Shown here piece after piece: positions 45,910 through 56,700 of a stretch of 64,000 nucleotides of DNA (positions are counted from its first letter, which is position 1; the number at the start of each line of letters is the position of its first letter). Under the pieces are notes generated by a model that did no database searches, was not told the origin of the DNA, and saw nothing but the letters and a program-made list of their open reading frames with translations. The DNA lies in the NCBI RefSeq assembly GCF_013410665.1, contig NZ_JACCFM010000001.1, positions 496,001 to 560,000 on the forward strand. Direction: 5' to 3'. A program made the position numbers and the translations under genes. Source of the DNA: Leifsonia psychrotolerans (GTDB lineage Bacteria > Actinomycetota > Actinomycetes > Actinomycetales > Microbacteriaceae).

Positions 45910-46524
45910 TTACGCCTGGCGGGCCGCTGCGACGAAAGCGCGGATCAGGCCTGAATCTTTCACTCCACGGCTCGACTCGACACCGCTTGAGACGTCGACG
46001 CCGCCGGGTCGCACGGCGCGAACGAGGCCTGCCACGTTGTCGGGGGCCAATCCGCCGGCCAGGAGCCAGAATCCGTGTGGCGGGCGATTCTCGAGGTCTG
46101 TTGTGTCGAATGTTGTTCCCGCGCCCGGAGTGACGGCGTCGATCAGCACTCGATCCTCGCCGAGCCTCATCGAGCCGGCGCCCTCGCGATACCTGTCGAT
46201 CGAGAGCGCGCGAATGGTGCGGAATCCTTCGTCGCGGAGACGATCGAAGTGATCGTCAGGTTCGTCGCCGTGCAATTGGACTGTGGTGAGGCCCGCCTGG
46301 CTCGCGCTGGAGAGCACAAGGTCGAGCGGCTGGTTGCGAAAGACCCCGACGGTTTCGATCGAGACGGGAAGATCGGCCGCGAGGCCCGCGGCGTGTTCGA
46401 CGCTCACGAGTCGGGGGCTGCCGGGTGCGAAGACGAATCCGATCGCATCGGCACCACTGTCAACGACAGCCTGGGCGGCAGCTGCTGTGCTGATGCCGCA
46501 TACCTTTACGTAGACCTGGCTCAT
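45910..46524 (-). CDS. trpF: Phosphoribosylanthranilate isomerase
   Basis: A 204-residue TIM-barrel enzyme of tryptophan synthesis converting phosphoribosylanthranilate to CdRP. Visible: MSQVYVKVCGIS with the catalytic Cys in KVCG, DAIGFVFAPGSPR, VGVFRNQP, TVQLHGDE, a catalytic Asp in VLIDAV, LAGGLAPDNV and GVDVSSGVESSRGVKD (phosphate site). ATG at 46522-46524 gives the standard start; an upstream in-frame ATG at 46576-46578 would add 18 residues not found in the family. It is separated from other trp genes, as is common for trpF in actinobacteria, and follows psuK by 57 nt. Confidence 0.92.
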   Translation of the reverse strand: MSQVYVKVCGISTAAAAQAVVDSGADAIGFVFAPGSPRLVSVEHAAGLAADLPVSIETVGVFRNQPLDLVLSSASQAGLTTVQLHGDEPDDHFDRLRDEGFRTIRALSIDRYREGAGSMRLGEDRVLIDAVTPGAGTTFDTTDLENRPPHGFWLLAGGLAPDNVAGLVRAVRPGGVDVSSGVESSRGVKDSGLIRAFVAAARQA

Positions 46525-46581
46525 CTGCTCACTCTCTGCTGGTGGTGAAACGTCGCGCACCATCGTCATGTCTCCCACACG

Positions 46582-47460
46582 TTACGCTGCCGAAATTGAT
46601 GCTCCCGGGGAGGTGAGCACGCGAGCTGCGGCAGCATGTCCGCCCTCGCAGGCCACTCGCAGGTCATGTGTCAAAAGGTATGACGCCAAAAAACCTGCGG
46701 CGAATGCGTCGCCGGCCCCCGTGAGATCGCGCACGTCGGTCACCGGGGGGACAGCTACGACGATCACGTCGGCGCCGGGCTGATGCACAACGGTCGGGTC
46801 GGCTCCAGCCTTTGTCACCACGATGGTTTCGGGCAGCAACGACGCATTCGGTCCGGGCAAGCCATCGATCGTGAGACCGAGAAAGGTGCTCTCGCTTTCG
46901 TTGCCAATGAGGAAGTCCGGCCGCAGCTCGACGAGCAGGTCGAGAAAACGCTGCACGCCATATTGGCTCAGCATGCCCGTCGATGAGGCATCGATCGAGA
47001 CCTGAATGCCCTTCGCCTTGGCGCGCCGGATCACCTCGATCGTCGTGGCACCGACCGGCTCGCCGTTGAAGGAGTAGGCGGGCACGTGCAGGAGCCGAAG
47101 GCCATCGAGCCATTCGTCGGGGACCTCGCTGAGCAGGGTCGATGCGCCCCGGTGGGGGAGCATGCTCCGCTCACCGGTTTCGTCGATCAAGATGACGATG
47201 GTTCCGGTGCTGCCCGCTCGTTGAACCCGTACGTCGACGCCCTCGGCCTCGAGGCCCTTCACCAGCGAGTCGCCGAGAAAGTCGTCGCCGACGCATCCGA
47301 TGAACCGGGTGGGTCCGAGACGGCCGGCAAAGCTCGCCACATTCGCGGCGCTGCCGCCACGGGTGTGAAAAATCTCGGCCTTGGTATCGGTTCCGTGTTT
47401 CAGTGGTTCAGCCATCCAGACGATGACGTCTTCGACGAGATCCCCAATGATCCCCAGCAC
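46582..47460 (-). CDS. psuK: Pseudouridine kinase (PfkB family)
   Basis: A 292-residue ribokinase-fold sugar/nucleoside kinase. Seen: TRGGSAANVASFAGRLG (PfkB signature 1 region), GCVGDDFLGDSLVKGLEAEGVDV, the ATP/anion-hole region DLTGAGDAFAAGFLASYL with catalytic Asp (GAGD). The family alone does not fix the substrate, but the gene lies 13 nt after psuG on the same strand, and the psuG-psuK pair is the known route for degrading pseudouridine: kinase to pseudouridine 5'-phosphate, then glycosidase to uracil and ribose 5-phosphate. Start is GTG at 47458-47460. Confidence 0.85.
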   Translation of the reverse strand: MLGIIGDLVEDVIVWMAEPLKHGTDTKAEIFHTRGGSAANVASFAGRLGPTRFIGCVGDDFLGDSLVKGLEAEGVDVRVQRAGSTGTIVILIDETGERSMLPHRGASTLLSEVPDEWLDGLRLLHVPAYSFNGEPVGATTIEVIRRAKAKGIQVSIDASSTGMLSQYGVQRFLDLLVELRPDFLIGNESESTFLGLTIDGLPGPNASLLPETIVVTKAGADPTVVHQPGADVIVVAVPPVTDVRDLTGAGDAFAAGFLASYLLTHDLRVACEGGHAAAARVLTSPGASISAA

Positions 47461-47473
47461 GATGTCGCGTGCC

Positions 47474-48385
47474 CTAGCGGCTCAGTGCGGCGGCCACGAG
47501 GCCACCGAGCGCGACGTTTCCGCGGTAGACCTCGACGTTGACGTCGAGGCTGACACCCTTCGTGTCGCGCTGAATGAAATCGAGCAGGAACGGCGTCGAG
47601 GCGTTGCCGCTGATGCCCTGCTTCTCGGCTTCGGCCCAGGCGCGGGCGAGGATGTCGTCGAGCTGCTCCGGGGGAAGCTGCTTGTCGGTGGCGACCGGGT
47701 TGGCGAGCAGAACCGACTGCGGCAGGCCGAGTGCGTCACGGGCCTTGACCACGGCGGCGACCTCATCCGGGGTGTTCACGGCGTAACCGATGGTGAAGCC
47801 AGAGTCAGAGACGTAGAAGCCCGGGTAGTGAGTGGTGCCATAGCCGATGACGGGAATGTTGAGGGTCTCGAAGCGTTCGAGGGTGGCGGGAATGTCCAGA
47901 ATCGACTTGACGCCAGCGCTGATCACGATGATCGGCACCTGGGCGAGGGTGGTCATGTCGGCCGACTCATCGAAGCTCTCGGCTGCGCCGTGGTGCACGC
48001 CGCCCAGGCCGCCGGTGGAGAAGACCTTGACGCCGGCTTCGTGGGCGAGGAACGCGGTGGCCGCGACGGTGGTTCCACCGTGGCGTCCGAGCGCGTGAAT
48101 GACGGGCAGGTCGCGCAGGCTGACCTTGTCGATGTTGTCGGTCTTCGAGAGGATCGTGATCTGCTCGGTGGTGAGGCCCACCGTGGGGACGCCGTCGAAG
48201 AGGCCGATCGTAGCGGGCACAACGCCCTGCGCACGCAGGCTCGCCTCGGCCTCCAACGCGACCTCAAGGTTGCGGGGGCGCGGGAGCCCGTGCGTGAAGA
48301 TCGTCGACTCCAGGGCGACGACGGGGCGGCCGTCGCGGACGGCGTCCTGGACTTCCTGTGAAACGTGGATGACGGGAGAAGTCAT
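47474..48385 (-). CDS. psuG: Pseudouridine-5'-phosphate glycosidase
   Basis: A 303-residue enzyme that breaks the C-C glycosidic bond of pseudouridine 5'-phosphate. The sequence is typical from the start: VVALESTIFTHGLPRPRNLEVA, VPATIGLFDGVPTVGLT, KVSLRDLPVIHALGRHGGTTVAATAFLAHEAGVKVFSTGGLGGVHHGA (catalytic Lys and metal region), SAGVKSILDIPATLERFET, and a C-terminal NASTPFLLDFIQRDTKGVSLDVNV. ATG at 48383-48385. It is first in the run psuG-psuK-trpF-MFS and is divergent from a LysR-type regulator that may control it. Confidence 0.93.
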   Translation of the reverse strand: MTSPVIHVSQEVQDAVRDGRPVVALESTIFTHGLPRPRNLEVALEAEASLRAQGVVPATIGLFDGVPTVGLTTEQITILSKTDNIDKVSLRDLPVIHALGRHGGTTVAATAFLAHEAGVKVFSTGGLGGVHHGAAESFDESADMTTLAQVPIIVISAGVKSILDIPATLERFETLNIPVIGYGTTHYPGFYVSDSGFTIGYAVNTPDEVAAVVKARDALGLPQSVLLANPVATDKQLPPEQLDDILARAWAEAEKQGISGNASTPFLLDFIQRDTKGVSLDVNVEVYRGNVALGGLVAAALSR

Positions 48386-48508
48386 GAGCGACTCTTTCTG
48401 TTGAACTGACTGACTGGCTGACTGGCTGGTGAAGCCGATAGGTCAAGGTTAGGGGCGAAAGCACAAAAGAACCAGAAACAATCAAGGCACTTTAGATAGG
48501 CTTTGTCT

Positions 48509-49417
48509 ATGCAATATACGCTTCGTCAGATCGAAATCTTCGTCGCCGTGGCCGAGGCCGGACATTTCGGACGCGCCGCTGAAGCCCTGCACATCTCGCA
48601 ACCCACGGTGAGTCAGGAGGTCGGACGCTTAGAGCGGGCGCTCGGAATCGCGCTGCTTGATCGCTCGAAGCGATCAGCCACCGTGACTGCGGCCGGCGAG
48701 GTCATGATGATCGAGGGGCGGATGCTGCTCAGTCAAGCCGACCGACTTCTCGACCAGGTGCGCCTGCACGATCCGAGCCGACAGCGCGCTGCTCGTATCG
48801 TCGCCTCGCCGAGTGTGGTGAACCGTCTGCTGCCCGCGGTGATCAGCCGGGCCGAGCAGGAGATCCCGTCGGTGCGAATCGAAGACATCCCGGTCGAGAC
48901 GGGCGGCGTCTCGCCCGAGATGGTCGTCGAGAACGCCGACATCGGGCTCGGCCGCTTTCTGACCGAGCTGGACGGCTTTCAGATCGAGACCATCGCGCTC
49001 GAGCAGGTCTATGTGGCACTCAGCCGAGCGCATCCGTTGGCACAGCGCGACAGTATCGCGCTGGCCGATCTCGACGATCTGCCGCTGCTGCTGTGGTCAC
49101 GGGAACAGAACCCGGTCTACTACGACTACCTGATGGAGATTTGTACATCACGGGGGTTGAGCCCGATGGTGTTGGTGAGCCCGCCGCGCATTGTGGGCTC
49201 GCGGCTCTATCTGCTCAGCGAATCGCGGGCTTTCTCGCTGGTACCGTCGTCGATGCTGGGCCACCTGTCGGAGGGGCTGACGACCGTGCCGCTCGATCGG
49301 CCGGCGACGGTGCCGCTGTCGATGCAGTGGCGCACGGGCGACACCCGACCGCAGCTCGCGCAGCTTCGGGAACTCGTGCGCGAGGTGGCTGCGGGGCTGT
49401 CGGCCTCGACGAGTTGA
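48509..49417 (+). CDS. LysR-family transcriptional regulator
   Basis: A 302-residue regulator. The N-terminal winged HTH is clear: LRQIEIFVAVAEAGHFGRAAEALHISQPTVSQEVGRLERALGIALLDRSKRSATVTAAG. The remainder is the two-lobed effector domain (ASPSVVNRLLPAVISRAE..., PLLLWSREQNPVYYDYLME). ATG at 48509; a TTG two codons earlier is possible. It is divergent from psuG with 123 bp between, so regulation of psuGK is likely. An ATAG-N7-CTAT palindrome (48496-48510) overlaps its own start codon and could serve for self-control. Confidence 0.88.
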   Translation: MQYTLRQIEIFVAVAEAGHFGRAAEALHISQPTVSQEVGRLERALGIALLDRSKRSATVTAAGEVMMIEGRMLLSQADRLLDQVRLHDPSRQRAARIVASPSVVNRLLPAVISRAEQEIPSVRIEDIPVETGGVSPEMVVENADIGLGRFLTELDGFQIETIALEQVYVALSRAHPLAQRDSIALADLDDLPLLLWSREQNPVYYDYLMEICTSRGLSPMVLVSPPRIVGSRLYLLSESRAFSLVPSSMLGHLSEGLTTVPLDRPATVPLSMQWRTGDTRPQLAQLRELVREVAAGLSASTS

Positions 49418-49574
49418 CGAGGTCGCGGCCGGTGAGACGGCGGGGGACGTGCGCCGACTGACTGACCAGGTGCTTCCGGGTGTCGCCGAGGTGCAGTACC
49501 CGCGGGCGTCGGATCGTTGGCATGATTGCGGGTGAGCTTCGAGCGCCGAAGCCCGTGGCTGATCCGGGGGCCCT

Positions 49575-51233
49575 GTGGACATACTGATCGTTGTCGTGCT
49601 TGGTCTGCTCGCCATAGCCGTCGCATCGATGTTGAGCACGCGACTCGGCGTGGCTGCACCGCTCCTGCTCGTCGTTGCCGGAATTGCCGTCAGTCTGCTT
49701 CCGTTCGTGCCCACCGTGCAGATCGACCCCGAGTGGATTCTCGCCGGAGTCTTGCCACCTTTGCTGTACTCAGCGTCGGTGTCGATGCCGGCCATGGACT
49801 TTCGCCGCGAATTCGGGGCAATCGGCGGGCTCTCCGTGGTTCTCGTCGTCATCAGCGCCACGGTGCTTGGTCTGTTCTTCGCTTGGGTGATTCCCGGGAT
49901 CGGGATCTGGTGGGGGATCGCCCTCGGCGCGATCGTGAGCCCGACGGATGCCGTGGCCACCTCCATCGTCAAGAAGGTCGGGGTGACTCCTCGGGTCGTC
50001 TCGATCCTTGAGGGTGAGGGGTTGCTCAACGACGCGACCGCACTCGTGCTGTTACGCACCGCGATTGCCGGCACGGCGGCATCCGTCTCGTTCGGCGGGG
50101 TGCTCGGCACCTTCGTCTTCGCGGTGGCGGTCGCGGCGGTGATCGGCTACCTGATCGGACGACTCAATTTGGCGCTCCGATCCCGGGTGTCGGATGCGAC
50201 GGTCAATACTGTGTTGTCGTTCACCGTTCCCTTTCTGGCTTCGATACCGGCCGAGGCGCTCGGGGCCTCGGGCCTTGTCGCCGCCGTTGTGGCCGGTTTG
50301 GTGACCGGACATCGCGCTCCGCGCGTGCTCTCTGCGCGGAACCGATTGTCGGATTCGGTGAATTGGCGCACCGTCGAGCTGGTGCTGGAGGGCACCATCT
50401 TCCTGTTGATGGGCCTGGAGTTGACCGCGATCGTCGGCGACGTCTACCGTGACAACGCGGGCATCGGATCTGCGATTCTGATCGCGGCCGCGGCCCTGGG
50501 GTTGACCATTCTGGTGCGGGCCGCCTACGTCGCTCCGCTGCTCGCCTGGCTTCGGGCCCGGGCCAGACGCAGTGAACACCTGAAGCCACGGTTGGCTGAG
50601 TTCACCGCGCGGCTGCACAACCCTGTCCCCCCGGCTGCCGAGGCCACCGACGGGCGCCCCCCGGGCAACCGACGTGACGGTCTGAGTGGAAGTCTTGTGC
50701 CGTCGCCCAGCCGGGTGGAACGGATGCGCACCCGCGTGCGCCGCGCAAGCGCCGACATCGACTATCTGCTTGCCGCCCCGCTGGGCTGGCGAGAGGGAAC
50801 CATCGTGGTGTGGGCGGGGATGCGCGGGGCCGTCACCCTCGCGGCAGCGCAGACCTTGCCGGCCGAAACGCCGAATCGATCGTTGCTCATCTTCATTGCC
50901 TTCGTGGTCGCGGCCGCATCGCTCCTGATCCAGGGGGGAACCCTGCGCCGGGTCGTCGGACTCGTCAAACCCGCGACGGGATCCAACCGCGAGGCGGAAG
51001 CCGTCGAACGCAGCGGCATCCTGGACCTTCTGTTTGACGCTGCGAAATCGGTTCCCACCGGGCTGGCGCTCGCCGCGAAGCCGCAGGCGCTCGCCGTGAT
51101 CGAAGCGCAGCGTCGGGCGCTGCTCGATGCGCGTGACGACGGACTGTTCAGCGCGGGCGCGTTGAGAAATGCGTTGGCGGTGCTTGATGCCGACCAGATC
51201 CGGCTGGAGTTGCGCGGCGGATCCGCAGGCTGA
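49575..51233 (+). CDS. CPA1-family Na+/H+ antiporter (NhaP type)
   Basis: A 552-residue membrane exchanger with about 12 spans. Key marks: GAIVSPTDAVATSIVKKVG (the T-D-A unwound helix), VSILEGEGLLNDATALVLLRTA (ND ion-binding pair), PAEALGASGLVAAVVAGLVTGHRAPR, EGTIFLLMGLEL and VWAGMRGAVTLAAAQTLP with the structural Arg. A Pro/Arg-rich cytoplasmic loop lies near residues 350-390 and a charged C-terminal tail follows. Start is GTG at 49575, 157 nt after the LysR gene. Expected role: sodium and pH homeostasis. It immediately precedes the jet genes (163-nt gap). Confidence 0.87.
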   Translation: MDILIVVVLGLLAIAVASMLSTRLGVAAPLLLVVAGIAVSLLPFVPTVQIDPEWILAGVLPPLLYSASVSMPAMDFRREFGAIGGLSVVLVVISATVLGLFFAWVIPGIGIWWGIALGAIVSPTDAVATSIVKKVGVTPRVVSILEGEGLLNDATALVLLRTAIAGTAASVSFGGVLGTFVFAVAVAAVIGYLIGRLNLALRSRVSDATVNTVLSFTVPFLASIPAEALGASGLVAAVVAGLVTGHRAPRVLSARNRLSDSVNWRTVELVLEGTIFLLMGLELTAIVGDVYRDNAGIGSAILIAAAALGLTILVRAAYVAPLLAWLRARARRSEHLKPRLAEFTARLHNPVPPAAEATDGRPPGNRRDGLSGSLVPSPSRVERMRTRVRRASADIDYLLAAPLGWREGTIVVWAGMRGAVTLAAAQTLPAETPNRSLLIFIAFVVAAASLLIQGGTLRRVVGLVKPATGSNREAEAVERSGILDLLFDAAKSVPTGLALAAKPQALAVIEAQRRALLDARDDGLFSAGALRNALAVLDADQIRLELRGGSAG

Positions 51234-51396
51234 GCGTGTCGGGGCTTCCGAGTCTGCGCGCGGCTTGAGGCGCTCGGCGCAGGCTGGAACATACGCCGAG
51301 CGCCACACTCTGCGCCGCGACACTCCCGGCCAAAGTGAAACGGCCAGGTACCCTTGACGAGGCCCATTCGGCGGGCCCGCGAAAGGAACACCCTCG

Positions 51397-52953
51397 GTGA
51401 GCGACATTGCAGGCGAATTGGCTCGCGTACGCGAGGCCTTCGATAAGCCCACGCTGCGCTTGCTTGACCGTAAATGGGCACCGTTCGTGCTCGCCGTGTT
51501 CACACTGTCGTTCAGTCGTGACCGCAGCAGCGTGCAATGCGACAGGCTGCATGCCCAGGTCGACGCCTACCTGGCCGATCTGCGCACGATCGGCACCGAG
51601 ACACCGACCGGTACCGGCCGGAGCCTGTGCGTGCAGTGGATGAACGACCAGTGGCTCTATCGCGATACCAGCCGCGACGCCGGTCGCGACCCGAACAGCG
51701 ACGCAGCCGGTGAAGCCGAGGAGCGCTACTCGCTCACCTCCCACGCGCTCGAGGCGCTGTCGCTGGTCGAGAGCCTGTCGCGTGATCGTGCGCTGATCAG
51801 CGAGTCTCGCCTGACGATGATTGTCGACGCCGTGCGCCACCGCGCCACGCAGGCCAACCCGGATCGCGACGAGCGCATCCGTCGCCTCGACCTGCAGATC
51901 GCCGAGCTCGCCAGCGAGCGCGATCGGTTGGCCGCCGGGGGAGAGATCGCGCCGGCATCCGTTGAAGAGATGCGGGAGGGCTACGCCAACCTGATCGACC
52001 TCATCGGGCAGCTACCCGGCGACTTCAAACGGGTCGAAGAGTCGGTTGCCGCAATGCACCGCCAGATCGTCAACGACTTTCGGTCCGACGATCGCCCGAT
52101 CGGCGACGTGCTCGACGAGTACCTGGCCAAGACGGATGCCCTCATGTCGCTCACCGCGGAAGGCCGCGCGTTCGAGGGCGCCTTCGATCTTCTGCGCAAT
52201 GATGCGCTGCTGCTCGAACTGAAACGCGACCTCGAGGCAATTCTTGACCATCCCTTCGCCGAGGGGCTTCGCCCCACCGAGCGTCGCAGCTTCGGCGCGA
52301 CGGTCGGCCTGATTCGCAACGGCATCGACGACGTTTTGACACAGCGCAACGGACTCACCACGACCCTGCGCGAGCACATCGTCAACCATGACATCGTCAA
52401 AGATCGTGAGCTGGAGGGGCTGCTGCGTGAGATCAACATCGAGCTCGTCACCTGGATGCAGACGGCCGGCCCGCAGTCGCGCGTGCGTACCGAGATTATG
52501 CCGGGAAACCTCGACGCTCCGCACCTGCGCGAGCGGTTCTACGACCCTGAATCGCATGTGCCGCCCGCGCCGTTGGCTGATGTCTCGCAGCATGCGCCCG
52601 AGGCGTTGAGCCTCGATGACATGCGCAAGCAGGGGGGACCGCAGCTTGCGGAGATGCGCGAGGCGATGCTCGACGCGTTCGAGGCAGGGCAGGTGGCCTC
52701 GATCGGGGCCGCATTCAACAAGCTGGAGAACGGGCTGCGCCGTCCGGTCGAGATTCTCGGGCTCCTGCAGCTCGCCACGCAGATCGATGCCGTGAACCAT
52801 GATGGCGCGAACCATGATGGCGCCGTCGAACACTACCGAACGGTGCGTCCCGACGGCTCGCAGCGCACCTTCGCGGTAGCGCGGGTCACCCTCGGCGACA
52901 ACGAAAAGGCGGCCCTTCGGGCCCTGACTGATGGAGCAAACAGTGACCAGTGA
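51397..52953 (+). CDS. jetA: JetA-like DUF3375 protein (Wadjet / MksF kleisin)
   Basis: A 518-residue protein at the head of a three-gene operon whose order matches Wadjet type I (JetA-JetB-JetC-JetD). JetA (MksF) is the kleisin-like subunit that bridges the SMC heads. Supporting sequence: N-terminal [36 protein letters not shown], a long helical middle (residues 130-330), and a C-terminal part with the repeated turn [10 protein letters not shown] (15-bp duplication gaaccatgatggcgc near 52796-52825). Start appears to be GTG at 51397 behind gaaagga. The assignment rests on gene order and overall look; no enzyme motif is expected. Confidence 0.82.
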   Translation: MSDIAGELARVREAFDKPTLRLLDRKWAPFVLAVFTLSFSRDRSSVQCDRLHAQVDAYLADLRTIGTETPTGTGRSLCVQWMNDQWLYRDTSRDAGRDPNSDAAGEAEERYSLTSHALEALSLVESLSRDRALISESRLTMIVDAVRHRATQANPDRDERIRRLDLQIAELASERDRLAAGGEIAPASVEEMREGYANLIDLIGQLPGDFKRVEESVAAMHRQIVNDFRSDDRPIGDVLDEYLAKTDALMSLTAEGRAFEGAFDLLRNDALLLELKRDLEAILDHPFAEGLRPTERRSFGATVGLIRNGIDDVLTQRNGLTTTLREHIVNHDIVKDRELEGLLREINIELVTWMQTAGPQSRVRTEIMPGNLDAPHLRERFYDPESHVPPAPLADVSQHAPEALSLDDMRKQGGPQLAEMREAMLDAFEAGQVASIGAAFNKLENGLRRPVEILGLLQLATQIDAVNHDGANHDGAVEHYRTVRPDGSQRTFAVARVTLGDNEKAALRALTDGANSDQ

Positions 52954-53719
52954 CGACTGGAGCGATGACACCGCAGAGGCGTCCGGCACCGGCACAGGCG
53001 TCGACACCGGCACAGGCGTCGACACCGGCACCGACACCGACACCGACGGCGTCGAGAGCGAGGGAGAGAGCCTTTCCCTGTTCGAGGGCGACGAAGGCGG
53101 GCTCTCCGCTGCGCAACGCCGCACGCTCGTGCTGCTGCTGAAGCACCGCTATATCTCGGCCGCCGAGCATCCGGCAGCCTGGCGCACCCTGCTCGCCTCG
53201 ACGAGTCGCATCAAGTCGCGTCTCAACGATCTGTTCCTTGACCTGCACGTCGACAAACACTTCGAGGTCGCCTTCAAACGGCAGGCGCAGGGCGAGGGTG
53301 GAGTGGTCTTTCCGACCGTGCTGCATGACACCTCGTATACCCGCGAAGAGACCATTCTGCTCGTGGTGCTCCACCAGCGCTTCCGCAGCGAACGCGCTAA
53401 CGGCCACGAATTCGTCATCGTCGACCGTGACAATCTTCTCGAGAAGGTGGCGCACTTTCGACCCGCGCACGCGACCAACCGTTCGGGCGACGCGAAGAAG
53501 GCATCCGCTGCAATCGATGCACTCGCCAAGGCGCACGTGCTGCTGCGCACGAGTGATCCGGACCGATTCCGCATCGCCCCGGTGATCGAGGTGCTGCTGC
53601 CCGTAGCACGCCTGGCCGAGCTGCTTGAGTGGCTACGTGCCGAAAACGGTAGCCACAGCGTTGAGCGTGCGGATGCCGCAGTGCCAATTCTCGAGGCCGA
53701 ACTGGAGCCTGCCGTATGA
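52943..53719 (+). CDS. jetB: JetB-like DUF4194 protein (Wadjet / MksE)
   Basis: About 258 residues. MksE/JetB proteins are winged-helix (KITE) partners that bind the kleisin. Visible: a low-complexity start [21 protein letters not shown] made by an 18-bp duplication (52991-53026), then [72 protein letters not shown] and a second wing [18 protein letters not shown]..., as in DUF4194. GTG 52943 has ggag 6 nt upstream; ATG 52931 is the alternative. It overlaps jetA and overlaps jetC by 4 nt (ATGA), so the three are translationally coupled. Confidence 0.82.
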   Translation: MTSDDWSDDTAEASGTGTGVDTGTGVDTGTDTDTDGVESEGESLSLFEGDEGGLSAAQRRTLVLLLKHRYISAAEHPAAWRTLLASTSRIKSRLNDLFLDLHVDKHFEVAFKRQAQGEGGVVFPTVLHDTSYTREETILLVVLHQRFRSERANGHEFVIVDRDNLLEKVAHFRPAHATNRSGDAKKASAAIDALAKAHVLLRTSDPDRFRIAPVIEVLLPVARLAELLEWLRAENGSHSVERADAAVPILEAELEPAV

Positions 53720-56700
53720 GTGATTCCCCGCTGTTCTACATCGATGGCGCGACCGAGGGCACCACGCAGTGGCGGGCCGAGACGTTTCAGATGGTCAACT
53801 GGGGTGGCTTTCACGGCCACCATTCTGTTGATCTTGCCGCGACGGCGACGCTGATATCGGGTGCATCCGGAACAGGAAAGAGCACACTGCTTGACGCTTA
53901 CCTCGCCCTGATGATGCCGTCTGACACCCCGTTCAACGGTGCGTCGAACGATGCGGGCTCGGGGCGCGCGCGCAGCGCCGAGCAGCGCAACGTGCTCACC
54001 TATCTGCGTGGCAAGACCGACGACACCCGCGAGGCCGAGACGGGCGCACTGCACGACCAGGTCTTGCGTGGCGGAAGCGAACCGGCCTGGGGCGCGATCG
54101 CGATGACCTTCATCGACGACAACCGGCGCCGTTTCACCGTGCTGCGCAGCTACTACGTGCCGCGGGCGACGAACAGTTACTCCGACGTCTCGATGCGGAT
54201 GGCGACGTTCGACGGCGCCTTGAACCTCAGCGATCTCGAAGACGTGGTTGCGGCCAAGTTTGAGAAGCGCGCGCTCAAGGCCCGATTTGCGGGCATTGAG
54301 GTGTTCGACACCTACGCTGCATTCGCCCAGACGCTTTATACGCGCCTCGGCATCGGGGCGAACGGTGAGGGCGGCAAGGCGCTGCGTTTGCTCGCGCGCA
54401 TTCAGGCCGGCCAGCAGGTGAAGACCGTCGACAGCCTGTACAAGTCGATGGTGCTTGAACGCCCAGCCACTTATGCGGCGGCCGACAAGGCCGTCAATCA
54501 CTTCGAGGACCTCGAGCGGTCCTATGGGGCCATGGTCACCGAGGCGCAGAAGGCCCAGGTGCTGGAACGTCTTCCCGAGCTTCAGAAACAGTTCATTCTG
54601 GCCAACGACAAGGCCGACCTGGTCGACACCTTCGGGGTCTCTCGCACGGGTGACACTCCGTTGCGCCTCTGGGAACTCGGCACCGAACAGCGCCTGCTCC
54701 GAGTCGCCGGCGACAGCAATCGCACCGACCGCAGCCGTGTTCGGGCGGAACTGAGCGCGGCAACTGCGACCGAGAATGACCTCAAAGCGCGGGTGGCCGA
54801 GAGCCAGCGCCGCCAGCGCGAGAACGGCGGCGATGTGCTGGCCGACCTGCGCAGCGAGCTCGCCCTGCGTGCCGAGCAGCGCGACGATCGGGTGGCATCC
54901 CGCGCTCGATTCGACGAGCGCGTGGCGGTGCTGGCACAGCCGCTGGGCACGCGCACCGAGTTCGCCGAGGCACAGGCCGCGGCCGCTCGCACCCTGGCTG
55001 CATTCGGCGCCGCCGAGGCGCACGCCGAGGAACGCCACGAGGCGCTCCGTCGCGAGCAGTATCCGCTCGAAGAACAGATTCGCACGCTGAAGAAGGAGCG
55101 CGACTTTCTCGACGGACGGCACAGCCTGGTTCCCGAGCACCTGCACTCCGCACGCCTCGCGATCGCCGAGACGGCCGGCCTGACCGCCGATGACCTGCCG
55201 TTCGTGGCCGAGCTGATCGACCTGGCGCCTGGAGAAGAGCGCTGGCGTCAGGCTGCCGAGGTCACGCTCGGTTCTGTCGCGCGCATCCTTCTGGTCGACG
55301 AGACCAAGCTTGCCGCGCTGGGCCGCGCGATCGATCCCCTCGCGCTGCCGGTGCGCATTCATTTCGAGGGCGTACCGCTCAGCGCGGTGATGGATGCCGC
55401 GGCGGGCGACCCCGGGCATCCGCTCGATACGGACGTCGTATCGGGCAAGCTCGTGCATAAGGACTCGCCGTTTCGCGCGTGGCTGCGGAAGCGTCTGTGT
55501 CTGCCCTCGCTCGACGCACGCTGCGTCGAGACTGCCGCCGAATTCGGCGCGGAGGGCTCGTATGTCGCCCTGAGCGGGCAGACCCGCAGCGGCAGTCGTG
55601 GGGCGCACGGCATGAACCGCGACCAGAAGCCGATCATCGGATTCTCGAGCCAGGCCCGCCAAGACGAGATTGCGGAGGAGCTCGCAGAACTCACCGCGGC
55701 GGCCCAGCGGCTGGCGAACTCGGCTCAGGATCTCGGCGCGGAGCTTGCCGCATTGCGAGCCCGACGTGACGCAAGCCAGTCGCTGGCGGATGCCGTCTGG
55801 GAGTTGATCGACGTCGATGCCGCCGAGGCACAGCTGACTGACAAACAGGGCGAGCTGGCGCGCGTGCTGGCCAACAGCGACGTGTTGCGAGCGCTGCAGG
55901 AGGAGGAGCTTCGCCTCACCGCCGAGCTCGACACTGCTCAAGGGCTGCGGTTTGAGGCCGAGCGTGCGGCGCGCGTGCTGGCCGAGGAACAATCTGAGAT
56001 CGTCGATCGTGAGGACGAGGTGAACGCGCAGCTCGAACGCCTCGTCGACGAGCAGGTAGTCACACTGTCGGAGGAACAGATCGCGCACCTCGACGCCGAA
56101 TTTGAAGCCGTCGGTGACCCGACCGCTCTCGACGGTTTCGCCGCCGGGATGAAGCGTCTGCGGGAGCGGCTCGCCGAGCAGTCCATGATCGAACGTGATC
56201 GTGCCGTGCAAGCTGCCGGGGCGATGCGGAACATCTTCGACTCCTACCAGCGGGCCTGGCCAGATCCCACGATCGGCACCGGGCTCGACTCCTATCAGGG
56301 CTACCGCGACATTCTTGATTCGGTGCTCACGCTCGGTTTGCACGAGCGCCGTCAGGAGTGGAAGAAGCGCCTCGCGGCGTGGAGCGGGCAGGATCTCGTT
56401 CCGCTTGCGGGGGCGTTCGAGACCGCGATCGAACAGATCGAGGACCGCCTGCTGCCGATCAACGGAATCCTGGCCACGCTGCCGTTCGGCGCCGGCCGGG
56501 ACCGCCTGCAGATCGCGCTGCGCCGCCTGCACCGCGACGATGCGACGGCGTTCCGCGCCGAACTCAAGCAACTCTCGAGCGGGGCGACCGAGCAGTTCGA
56601 CGATGAGCAGACCGAGGAACGGTTTTTTGCGGCTGCAGGCCTTCATGGCCGGCATCCGCAAACCGGAAGACGAGTCGAAGCCGTCGTCGACCCGCGACCT

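Noticed and set aside
53149-56661. An 1170-codon open frame on the minus strand opposite jetC
   Set aside because: It is the antisense of a high-GC gene; its protein has no recognisable motifs and the plus-strand frame carries clear SMC ATPase motifs.
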